From positions 189,383,206 through 189,447,205 of the forward strand of contig NC_133329.1 in assembly GCF_042186555.1 (NCBI RefSeq): a stretch of DNA of 64,000 nucleotides, in the 5' to 3' direction. This DNA comes from Aquarana catesbeiana. Lineage: Eukaryota; Chordata; Amphibia; Anura; Ranidae. The notes beneath the pieces are model-generated. The model ran no database searches. It was not told the origin of the DNA and worked only from the letters and a program-made list of their open reading frames with translations. This document shows positions 21,691 to 32,240 of this stretch, piece by piece (position 1 is the stretch's first letter; every line of letters starts with the position of its first letter). The translations under genes and the position numbers were made by a program.

Positions 21691-22657
21691 CCACTTCCCG
21701 ACCGCCTCACGCAGATATACTGCAGCAGAAGGGCACGTACAGGCAGATTAACGCACCTGTACGTTGCCCTTTATAGGCGTCCGTGACCGCGATCGCGGGT
21801 CCCTCGGACCCAATGTCCGCGGAGATACCTGCGATCATCTCACGGTGAGGAAGAACAAGGAGATTCTAATGTAGACAAGCATCTCCCCGTTCTGCCTAGT
21901 GACACTGTGACTGATCTCTGCTCCCTGTGATTGGGAGCGATGATCAGTTTAGTGTAACACAGCCCCTCCCTCCCACAGTTAGAAACACTCCCTAGGACAC
22001 ACTAAACCCCTACAGCGCCACCTGGTGGTTAACCCCTTCACTGCCAGTGACATTTTTACAGTAACCAATGCAATTTTTTAGCATTGATCGCTGTATTAAT
22101 GCCAATGGTCCCAAAAATGTGTCAAAATTGTCTGATGTGTCCGCCATAATGTCACAGTCATGATTTAAATAAAAAAAATAAATAAATAAATAAATCGCTG
22201 ATCACCACCATTACTAGTAAAAAAAAAATGATCAATAAAAATGCCATAAAACTATCCCCTATTTTGTAGACACTATAACTTTTGCACAAACCAATCAATA
22301 AACGCTTATTGCAATTTTTTGTTACGAAAAATATGTAGAAGAATACGTATCGGCCTAAACTGAGGAAAAAAAATGTTTTTTTAAATATTTTTTGGGGATA
22401 TTTATTATAGCAAAAAGTAAAAAAAAGTGTTTTTTCAAAATTGTTGCTATTTTTTTGTTTATAGCGCAAAAAATAAAAACCGCAGAAGAGATCAAATACC
22501 ACCAAAAGAAAGCTCTATTTGTGGGAAAAGAAGGATGTCAATTTTGTTTGGGAGCCACATCGCACGACCACGCAATTGTCAGTTAAAGCGACGCAGTGCC
22601 GAATCGCAAAAAGTGCTCTGGTCAGGAAGGGGGTAAATTCTTCGGGGGCTGAAGTGG
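21691..22657. mobile_element. piggyBac MITE, 967 bp, TTAA on both sides
   Basis: TTAA at 21687-21690 and at 22658-22661. The left end is CCACTTCCCGACCGCC and the right end, reverse-complemented, is CCACTTCAGCCCC. The left end differs by one base in 16 from the piggyBac element at 13726. The interior is noncoding with an ACAGGCAG..CACCTGTACGTTGCCCT hairpin. It was probably mobilised by a transposase of that piggyBac family. Confidence 0.85.
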
Positions 22658-22661
22658 TTAA

Positions 22662-23324
22662 TCCCCCTTCTAGATTTCACTGGATCTGACTTGAACAGTC
22701 ACCACTCCAACTTAAAAGCGGTATGTGTCACTTGTGGGATGAGCCATAAGAGTTAACTGACCACAACGGCCTACTAGAGAAACAGCATTCAGTCTTGCCT
22801 CCACCGTGGCTGAACTGCATCAATGGCCGCTTCATTTTCACTCTAGGATCAGCCATCATAGATAGTTTATCACTGGCCAGAGCTTTGCTTTCATCTTGTC
22901 TGAGATCCAGACAGTCTGGCTACCGAAGTGAGCTCAACCGCAGGCCACAAAACACTACTTTATAGTAGTATAAACCTTCTTCATTTCCAGATCCATTCGC
23001 TGTTCCAGGGCCTCTGCAAAGGATATTTTTTCTTCTTCTGGCAGAATGACACCCCTGGCTAATCTGATGAAGACTGTTTGACCGGCTGCTTTTGAGGCAG
23101 AATTACCCTTTAAATAACTTAGTTGTTTGATAAGCTTAGTACCTGAGCAATATTGAATAGAAATCTACACAGTCCATTTGGACACAGTTAAAACATCCAC
23201 TTTGCTTCTGATATGCCAACTTGCCATAGCAACTTTCCAGAAGCAAGCTACTACCAGCTAAGGCTGACCCATCTGGTCAGTCTAACAAAGACTCCCTGGC
23301 CAACTGCTTCTGAGGTAGAGGTAT
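22662..23324. other. No recognisable gene
   Basis: Apparently unique sequence between the piggyBac MITE and the 80-bp direct repeat. No coding frame I can support. Confidence 0.4.
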
Positions 23325-23404
23325 TGTATAAAGTTGACCCTGGTGGTATGGATGTGTCATTGCCATCATCCCATATCATTAATGAAAAAGCTGCAAAAAC
23401 CTCT
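23325..23404 (+). repeat. 80-bp direct repeat, left copy (empty hAT site)
   Basis: Runs from TGTATAAAGTTGACCC to GCAAAAACCTCT. An identical copy lies at 28879-28917 plus 31953-31993, interrupted there by the fold-back hAT. The two copies flank PLE1 exactly. This copy preserves the uninterrupted site GTCATTGC at 23356-23363. Confidence 0.95.
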
Positions 23405-23641
23405 AAAGGGATTTTTAAGGCAATGAAAACTAAAGATTATAAAAATCAATGTTTATTGTAAATTTATATAAAAAATATATGTTGTGTAGTAACAAAAAAA
23501 TATAAAAATACATAGAATAATTAAAGATAGCACATAGCAGGATATTAAAAAAGTGCATTCATACAAATAGGAATAGGGAAATGATACATCACACTACCCG
23601 ATACAATCACCACAGACGAGAAACCGTGGTGTCGAGTAGTG

Positions 23642-23705
23642 AAATTCCAACGTGTTTCAACGTGCTCAGTTCAAAGAAAAATGTCTTCTTCAGGGAAATG
23701 TATCA
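23642..23705 (-). ncRNA. Hammerhead-ribozyme-like core in the PLE1 tail
   Basis: On the minus strand CTGAAGA is followed by A, GAC, a 21-base loop, GTT and GAAAC. This fits the hammerhead core CUGANGA - stem II - GAA. Stem II would have three pairs, one of them G-U. PLE1 reads GAAACACG where PLE2 reads GAAACGCG. Stems I and III and the cleavage site were not resolved. Confidence 0.45.
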
Positions 23706-25227
23706 CAATCTAAATGAAATAAAAAAATAGCAATATTATAGGCTGTATAAATTATGTAGGTATCTCGCATAATGCGGCTCACAGTCTACTCATATCCTCC
23801 TAATGCACTTCAAGGGTTAATGAAAACTGGGTGAGAGGTCCCAGTTCTCTAGGAATAATCAGTGCCCAAAGTCCACTACAGGATGGCTGGATATATCAAT
23901 TACGATCCAAATGCAGGCGTGCCAGCATCAAAGAATGGATGTCTGTCTATAACAGGGTAAAAGGATGGATAAAGACCTGGTTATGAAGCAAGAGGGGGGT
24001 GCTTAGTGGGAAAGGCCCCCCTTCCTCTGGGTTAGTATTGAAGTATAGGAGAATGACTTACTTGCAACAAGAGATATATAGGTCTATAACGTCCAAGAAC
24101 AGTCCGCACACCCTGAGAGCCCTCGGTGATGCCGAGGGAAGGGGTGACGCCGTGTACCTTCCTTGGCGTCCTTTTATCTGGTGTGGGCAGGGATGGGCTG
24201 CCGCGCCAGGAGAACCCAGCGTCGTCACACTGCGCGTTCACAAGGCGACGGACGCTGCCGTGGGCGCATGCGCGCCATGACGGCGTGCGTCACAGGGACG
24301 CACAGCGGGCTGTATGGGTCGGCCTCCATGATGGAAAGGGGCCGTGCCCACAGTTGGAAACTCTGCAGTGAGGAGTCACTGAGCCCATATTGACGCGGCG
24401 TCCACATCGCAGGAGGGAATCCCCCCCACCCCATTGATGGAAATTGTGCCTATGGAGCCACCAACGGGGATGGTGAATCCCTGCTGGTGGGTGACATGGA
24501 GGGGTGGAAGTTGGAAAACCGGGATTTCTACCAAAGACCTGTAACAACATAAGGTCCACCCCAAACTGGAGGGGGGGGGAAATAGGGGGAAAGAAAGGCC
24601 AGGACTAGTAGCCACTGACACAGGGGGCTCAACTCGAGGTGAATCTCGAGCATAAGGGTAAAAATGCCGTGGTGAAAAGGGAATCACCGCGGTCCCCCTG
24701 TGCCGGGTAGGGACAGGACAAAGAGGGTAAATACCCTTCCTAATAGGAAAATCCTGGGGACAGGGCACCCCACCCCCACATTGGGCAACCCAGAATGCAT
24801 GAGGAATGAGGTAAATGTGAGATAAGATGAACTACTGCTGGGTGGCCCCAATACCATCAAAAGATATAGTAGAGCAGTAGGTCAAAAAATTATACATGGA
24901 AAACAATCAATCAAAAACAAGAATAAATCTCGTAACACCATCTTGAGTTAGCCCCAAAAGCAAAGGCCAAATCAGGTGGCGACGAGATGACAAAAACCTC
25001 CATCATTTGTAAATAAAACAAACATCTGAGTATATATGAAAATATGAATATAAATATAAAACCCTTTGGATAATACATCTCATATGTTGGTTTCAATGGC
25101 CGAAGCAGAAGTTCACATGGCAAATCTCATGAGGAGAAAGGTCACCACAGTAGGGGGGGTTTTGCAAAAGGGATTCGTATGATAATAGAGCCATGGAGAA
25201 AAGAACGGGTGACAAAATATGATGACC

Positions 25228-28200
25228 CTAGTCGGTTTTACCCGACCTAAAGCCCTCCAAGAAGGGCCTGAAACTCTCTGTTTCATTTAAACCCGGAGGA
25301 GTGGTGGCCCTAAGACAGCTGATCCAGCGCATTTCTTGCTGGAGCAGGATCTTGTTCCAGTCACCCCCCCCAATAGCTATTTGGAGTCTATCCAGTACTG
25401 TAAAGTTAACTTTGGGCATCCTATAGTTGTGTTGTCTAGCTACATGTCTTCCTAACGGAAGATAGAGGTTGCCAATGCCCATGCTGTGCATGTGTTTTTC
25501 AACTCTTTTGCCAAATTCTTGTCGGGTTTTCCCGACATAGAAGGCCCCACATTGGCATTGCATCAGGTACACGACTGCCTGTGTTTTGCAACTGGCGAAA
25601 TGGCGTAGTTGAAAGTTACTTCCATTCGGTAATGATATCATGGTCCTCCTTCCAATTACTCCACACTGTGAGCAAGACCCACATGGGTATGTACCCCAAG
25701 TTTTACAAGGGTCTCTTCTTGCACTACCCTTGTATTCACTTTGTGTAAGCAAGTTACCAGTGGAACCTGTTTTTTTGTACATGATTTGGGGTCTGGGGGT
25801 CACCAGCCTACCCACGATCGGGTCCTCCATGAGAATTGACCAAAGCTTGGAGATGATCTTCCTTATTAGGTTGTGTTCATTGGAGAATCTCATGATGATT
25901 CTGGTCGTAGTATCTTTTTTTGGGGATTTTTAGTCTTGAAGATTAAGCTCTGTCTGTCCGTGTTATTAACTCGGTTAAGCGCTTTTTTGAGGGCCGATTT
26001 CGTGTACCCTCTGTCCATTAATCTAATGGTTAATTCATCGGATTCTCGTTGAAAGTCTTCCTGTGTGCTGCAATTCCTTTTCAGCCTCAGAAACTGATGG
26101 ATTTCTTCAATGGCTCTGGGTGGAAGCTATCTGCATGCAGCAGTGTGTTACCTGCCGTTTCTTTCCTATATAGCCTGCTTGAGAGTTTTCCAATGTGATC
26201 TTTTGAGATAGTGATATCCAGAAAGTTAACCTCTCTGGAATCATATTTCATGGTAAAGAGAAGGTTGAGACTATTTTGGTTCATATAACTCAGACAGTTT
26301 CTGAGTTCACTCTCTGGGCCGTCCCAGATGATCAATATGTCATCAATATATCTCTGCCACGTGCAAATGTGGCAGGCGTACATAGATGATTTTTCTCCAA
26401 GTAGAAAGTCCTTCTCCCACTTCCCCAGGTACAGGTTAGCATATGAGGGTGCATAGCAAGTCCCCATAGCGACCCCTTGTACCTGGAGGTAGTGGGAGCC
26501 CCTAAATAGAAAGGTGTTGTGTTTCAAAAAAAATTCCAACATTCGAAGCACAAAGGCGTTGAATTTCCAATCTGTGGTGGCCCGTTGCCTCAGGACCCAT
26601 TTAACGGCAGCGTTTCCTGCATCATGCGGAATGCTATTGTAAAGTGATTATACATCGATGGTGACAAGTAGAGCAGAATCAGGGATGACCAGGTTGTCTA
26701 GAATTTGTAATAGGTGTATCGTGTCTCTAGTATAAGAAGGTAGATCCATTACGTGGGGTCTGAGATGATGATCTATAATTTGACGGATGCCTTCTGTCAT
26801 GGAGCCATTGCCAGAGATGATTGACCTCCCTGGTGGATCGTCCAATTTTTTGTGCACCTTTGGCAAGGCATAAAATGTGGGGTAAGTGGGGATGCCGTGT
26901 TCGTATGAATTCCTATATGTCCCTGTTGATGGCGCCCCCATTGAGGGATTCATTAACCAGGTATAGGAATTCTTGATTAAATCTCTCCACTACTGATGGA
27001 GAGATTTTCTTGTAACATTTGGTATTGTTGAGTATCTTGAGGCACATCTTCTCATAATTAACATTATCCATCAGGACAGTGTTTCCCCCTTTTGTCGGAT
27101 GCTTAATCGTAATGTCCGTATCATTTTTAAAGGTTTTCAATGCATGTCGGAGTTCCGGGCTGAAATTATTTCTGGTCGTTAATCTATCTAATTTCTCAAT
27201 TTCTCTGGTGGTCTGTTTCACAAATAAGGCTATCGCAGGGTTGAGGTTAAGAGGTGGAAACTTGTGTGATTTCTTTTTAAATTTTTTGTCCGGGTATCTA
27301 ATCGATTTATCACTCTCTTCTTCTATCTCCTCCTCATCACTCTCTTCATTTCCTAATTCTGCCTTTCAAAAGTCCTCCAAGACACAATTTTCCTGTAGTA
27401 GTAAATTTAAGTCTCTTAGGGCTTTGAAGTCAGCCGCTTTTAGATTAGGTGCTAATTCTGGTTCAGTGTTTGTTTGTTTTATGTAGAGACTTTTGAGCAA
27501 CAGTTTCCTAGCGATTAGATGAATATCCTTGATGGTCTCAAAACTATCCATGCCCCGATTGGGGCAGAAGGGTAGACCCAAGGATAATACCTCTCATTCG
27601 GCCATTGTTAAAGAATGTGAAGAAAGATTAATGACATTCAGTCTTTCGGATTGGGGGTATCGTGGGGATCTTCGTCAGTTGTGTGAGAGACAGCGGATTG
27701 GGTGATAGACTGTCGTTTTTGTCTAAAAAAACTGTCCAGTTGTGTTTGCTGGGTCTTCGGATAACCCCCCTGGTCTCTACTATTCCCTTTACCTTGGTTG
27801 GAGTGTGAGCCTCTTGAATTGCCATGAGATACACTTTTAGCCGTACTGGGTCCACCACCACGTGAAGAATCCATTGATTGTGGGTCCGTAGTGCATTTTT
27901 TGTTGCTTTGTTTGATCTCTCCCTCCATCTCCTGTTGTTTCGCAAAGGGTCCCTTTCTTTTGCCCCTAAATTGGCCTGTGTGTGAGGAGGCTGAAGAGGA
28001 GGAATTAGAAGGTGTGACAGATAGATAGTCATTCGATTAATTTGTGTTTTCATAGTGTGAGGTTCTTGAATTAGTTTTTTTAGTTTTTTTGTCTATATTC
28101 CATCTGTAGGCCCTACCCTCTCTGAAAGCGTTCTTATTCCTCCAATATTTCTTTTCTTTTTTGATGAGGGTAGCTTTACTGAAAGTTTCCAGGTGATCTT

Positions 28201-28614
28201 TTAATTTCTTTTCATGGACGGTATATTCCTTATGTTGTTTAAGCGGCGCGAGTCTGTCATATAGTGTACTAATTTCTGTATTCATGCCCTCTAGTTGTTG
28301 TCTATATTCATTCTGTAGTAGTAACATAAGGTTCATAGAGCATTCAATTTGCTCTCCCATTTATTTTTTAATTCTTAAGAGATATTTTCTAAGATGGGGA
28401 ATATTTGGATTCTCAACCCAATGGGATTTATTCTCTCTCTAATATATCTCCCCAGAGATTCAATATGCCAGTGTAGGGCAGATTTTTTTTCCAGAGTTTT
28501 GGTCTAACTGGAAAAAAGGGAAGATAGGTCAGAAATAACTTTCTCTTTCCCTTGATAACTTTTCTGGATGTTGGCCATGAACTCCTCACATTCCCCTCCC
28601 TGCAGATCCCCCAT
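25228..28614 (-). pseudogene. PLE1 reverse transcriptase and GIY-YIG endonuclease, broken
   Basis: The protein makes cDNA at a nick and integrates the element. The N-terminus starts at MGDLQGGECEEF (28614) with a charged coiled-coil (EKKLKDHLETFSKATL), then a basic Ser/Gln region, an acidic stretch and the RT. RT landmarks: YALPKVHKKLDDPPGRSIISG, LLVTIDV-SLYNSIPHDA, VQGVAMGTCYAPSYANLYLG and YIDDILIIWDG with both Asp. Then a Cys motif (CGSCSQCG), the GIY-YIG core VVYLMQCQCGAFYVGKTRQE, GRHVARQHN and a Trp-rich C-terminus. Breaks: TGA replacing Trp in EDFW near 27366, TAA directly after TIDV near 26648, and several frame changes near 28040, 27630, 26930 and 25900. Length with gaps joined would fit a usual PLE protein. 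Confidence 0.85.
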
Positions 28615-28878
28615 GATTCTCCCCCAGTGAGGTCCAAGAACCAGACAGAGAAATAAATAAATAAACAATTCAAAAAACCAGGGGGAAAAAAGAAAGAAAA
28701 AAGCTTCTCCTGGTTTGTAGTACACTAATCCTCCCCAAAAGACAATTCCATGGGAGGAAAAAATAAGTGGACTGAAAACACTAAACCGATTTGTGCAAAA
28801 GAGCCTACCAAAGGGTCCACATCCAGCCACCGGGGTCAGAGTTGAGGGATGGGTGTATTGTTCACCCTATTGAAATAA

Positions 28879-28917
28879 TGTATAAAGTTGACCCTGGTGG
28901 TATGGATGTGTCATTGC
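28879..28917 (+). repeat. 80-bp direct repeat, right copy, first half
   Basis: First 39 bp of the right copy, ending in the hAT target duplication GTCATTGC (28910-28917). Confidence 0.95.
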
Positions 28918-31900
28918 TAGGGATGAGCTTCGAGTTCGAGTCGAACTCATGTTCGACTCGAACATTAGCTGTTCGCAAGTTCGCCGAACACCGAACAATT
29001 TGGGGTGTTCGCGGCAAATTCGAATGCCGCGGAACACCCTTTAAAAGTCTATGGGAGAAATCAAAAGTGCTAATTTTAAAGGCTTATATGCAAGTTATTG
29101 TCATAAAAAGTGTTTGGGGACCCGGGTCCTGCCCCAGGGGACATGGATCAATGCAAAAAAAAGTTTTAAAAACTGACGTTTTTTCAGGAGCAGTGATTTT
29201 AATAATGCTTAAAGTCAAACAATAAAAGTGTAATATCCCTTTAAATTTCGTACCTGGGGGGTGTCTATAGTATGCCTGTAAAGGGGCGCATGTTTCCCGT
29301 GTTTAGAACAGTCTGACAGCAAAATGACATTTGGAAGGAAAAAACACATTTAAAACTACCCGCGGCTATTGCATTGCCGACAATACACATAGAAGTTCAT
29401 TGATAAAAACGGCATGGGAATTCCCCCCAGGGAAACCCCGAACCAAAATTAAAAAAAAAAAAAAATGACGTGGGGGGTCCCCCTAAATTCCATACCAGGC
29501 CCTTCAGGTCTGGTATGGATATTAAGGGGAACCCCGGCCAAAATGAAAAAAAAAAAATGATGTGGGGTTCCCCCTAAATTCCATACCAGACCCTTCAGGT
29601 CTGGTATGGATTTTAAGGGGAACCCCGCGCCAAAAAAAAAAAAAAAAAACGGCGTGGGGTTCCCCCAAAAATCCATACCAGACCCTTATCCGAGCACGCA
29701 ACCTGGCAGGCCGCAGGAAAAGAGGGGGGGACGAGAGTGCGGCCCCCCCCCCTCCTGAACCGTACCAGGCCACATGCCCTCAACATTGGGAGGGTGCTTT
29801 GGGGTAGCCCCCCAAAACACCTTGTCCCCATGTTGATGAGGACAAGGGCCTCATCCCCACAACCGTGGCCGGTGGTTGTGGGGGTCTGCGGGCGGGGGGC
29901 TTATAGGAATCTGGAAGCCCCCTTTAACAAGGGGACCCCCAGATCCCGGCCCCCCCCTGTGTGAAATGGTAAGGGGGTACTTACCCCTACCATTTCACTA
30001 AAAAACTGTCAAAATAGTTAAAAATGACAAGAGACAGTTTTTGACAATTCCTTTATTTAAATGCTTCTTCTATCTTCCTTCATCTTCTTCTGGTTCTTCT
30101 GGCTCTTCTGGTTCTTCCTCCGGCGTTCTCGTCCAGCATCTTCTCCGCGGCGTCTTCTATCTTCTTCTCCTCGGGCCGCTCCGCACCCATGGCATGAGGG
30201 GAGGCTCCCGCTCTTCTCTTCATCTTCTTCTTCATCCTCTTCTCTTCTTCATCTTCTTCATCTTCATCTTCTCTTCTTTTCTTCTGCGGGCCGCTCCGCA
30301 TCCATGCATGGAGGGAGGCTCCCGCTGTGTGACGGCGTCTCCTCGTCTGACGGTTCTTAAATAACGGGGGGCGGGGCCACCCGGTGACCCCGCCCCCCTC
30401 TGACGCACGGGACATGACGGGACTTCCCTGTGGCATTCCCCGTGACGTCACAGGGAAGTCCCGTCAAGTCACCGTGCGTCAGAGGGGGGCGGGGTCACCG
30501 GGTGGCCCCGCCCCCCGTTATTTAAGAACCGTCAGACGAAGAGACGCCGTCACACAGCGGGAGCCTCCCTCCATGCCAGCATGGATGCGGAGCGGCCCGC
30601 AGAAGAAAAGAAGAGAAGATGAAGATGAAGAAGATGAAGAAGAGAAGAGGATGAAGAAGAAGTTGAAGAGAAGAGCGGGAGCCTCCCCCCCAATGCCATG
30701 GGTGCGGAGCGGCCCGAGGAGAAGAAGATAGAAGACGCCGCGGAGAAGATGCTGGACGAGAACGCCGGAGGAAGAACCAGAAGAGTCAGAAGAACCAGAA
30801 GAAGAAGAAGATGAAGGAAGATAGAAGAAGCATTTAAATAAAGGAATTGTCAAAACTGTCTCTTGTCATTTTTAACTATTTTGACAGTTTTTTAGTGAAA
30901 TGGTAGGGGTAAGTACCCCCTTACCATTTCACATAGGGGGGGGGGCCGGGATCTGGGGGTCCCCTTGTTAAAGGGGGCTTCCAGATTCCGATAAGCCCCC
31001 CGCCCGCAGACCCCCACAACCACCGGCCACGGTTGTGGGGATGAGGCCCTTGTCCTCATCAACATGGGGACAAGGTGTTTTGGGGGGCTACCCCAAAGCA
31101 CCCTCCCAATGTTGAGGGCATGTGGCCTGGTACGGTTCAGGAGGGGGGGGGCGCACTCTCGTCCCCCCCTCTTTTCCTGCGGCCTGCCAGGTTGCGTGCT
31201 CGGATAAGGGTCTGGTATGGATTTTTGGGGGAACCCCACGCCGTTTTTTTTTTTTTTTTTGGCGCGGGGTTCCCCTTAAAATCCATACCAGACCTGAAGG
31301 GTCTGGTATGGAATTTAGGGGGAACCCCACGTCATTTTTTTTTTTAATTTTGGCCGGGGTTCCCCTTAATATCCATACCAGACCTGAAGGGCCTGGTATG
31401 GAATTTAGGGGGACCCCCCCACGTCATTTTTTTTTTTTTTAATTTTGGTTCGGGGTTTCCCTGGGGGGAATTCCCATGCCGTTTTTATCAATGAACTTCT
31501 ATGTGTATTGTCGGCAATGCAATAGCCGCGGGTAGTTTTAAATGTGTTTTTTCCTTCCAAATGTCATTTTGCTGTCAGACTGTTCTAAACACGGGAAACA
31601 TGCGCCCCTTTACAGGCATACTATAGACACCCCCCAGGTACGAAATTTAAAGGGATATTACACTTTTATTGTTTGACTTTAAGCATTATTAAAATCACTG
31701 CTCCTGAAAAAACGGCCGTTTTTAAAACTTTTTTTTGCATTGATCCATGTCCCCTGGGGCAGGACCCAGGTCCCCAAACACTTTTTATGACAATAACTTG
31801 CATATAAGCCTTTAAAATTAGCACTTTTGATTATTAATGTTCGTGTCCCATAGACTTTAACGGTGTTCGCGTGTTCGAGCGAACTTTTTTCCTGTTCGCA

Positions 31901-31944
31901 TGTTCTGGTGCGAACCGAACAGGGGGGTGTTCGGCTCATCCCTA
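28918..31944. mobile_element. 3.03-kb fold-back hAT
   Basis: Left end TAGGGATGAGC, right end GCTCATCCCTA, target duplication GTCATTGC at 28910-28917 and 31945-31952. The whole element is one palindrome: left arm about 28918-30430, right arm about 30451-31944, loop of about 20 bp near 30440. The arms are noncoding and carry GC-rich promoter-like sequence near the centre, AAG/CTT-rich tracts and three short hairpins of CCATACCAGACC type per arm. The first 48 bp match the end of the coding hAT at 8264-8311 with three changes. Open frames of Pro/Phe or Glu/Arg repeats inside are not taken as genes. Confidence 0.95.
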
Positions 31945-31952
31945 GTCATTGC

Positions 31953-31993
31953 CATCATCCCATATCATTAATGAAAAAGCTGCAAAAACCTCT
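31953..31993 (+). repeat. 80-bp direct repeat, right copy, second half
   Basis: Remaining 41 bp (CATCATCCC to AAACCTCT) after the hAT insertion. PLE2 starts directly after it at 31994. Confidence 0.95.
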
Positions 31994-32240
31994 ATGGGTA
32001 TACACCCATACCTCAACTCTGACCCTGGTGGCTGGATGTGGACCCTTTGGTAGGCTCTTTTTGCATCGGTTTAGTGTTTTCAGTCCACTTATTTTTTCCT
32101 CCCATGGAATTGTCTTTTGGGGGGGATTAGTGTACTACAAACCAGGAGAAGCTTTTTTCTTTCTTTTTTTCCCCAGTTTTTTTGAATTGTTTATTTATTT
32201 ATTTCTCTGTCTGGTTCTTGGACCTCACTAGGGGGGAATC

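Larger units (their letters stand above)
23405..28878 (-). mobile_element. Penelope-like element, copy 1 (PLE1)
   Basis: A 5.47-kb element on the minus strand bounded by the two 80-bp repeats. Order on its strand: leader, N-terminal coiled-coil/basic region, reverse transcriptase, GIY-YIG endonuclease, long noncoding tail with a hammerhead-like core. It aligns base for base by eye with PLE2 (31994-36916) in opposite orientation. PLE1 has a tail extension of about 110 bp (23405-23520) that PLE2 lacks. Confidence 0.9.

Noticed and set aside
30041..30853. Acidic Glu/Arg and Ser/Leu frames near the centre of the fold-back hAT
   Set aside because: Low-complexity translation of GAAGAAGAT tracts, present symmetrically in both arms.
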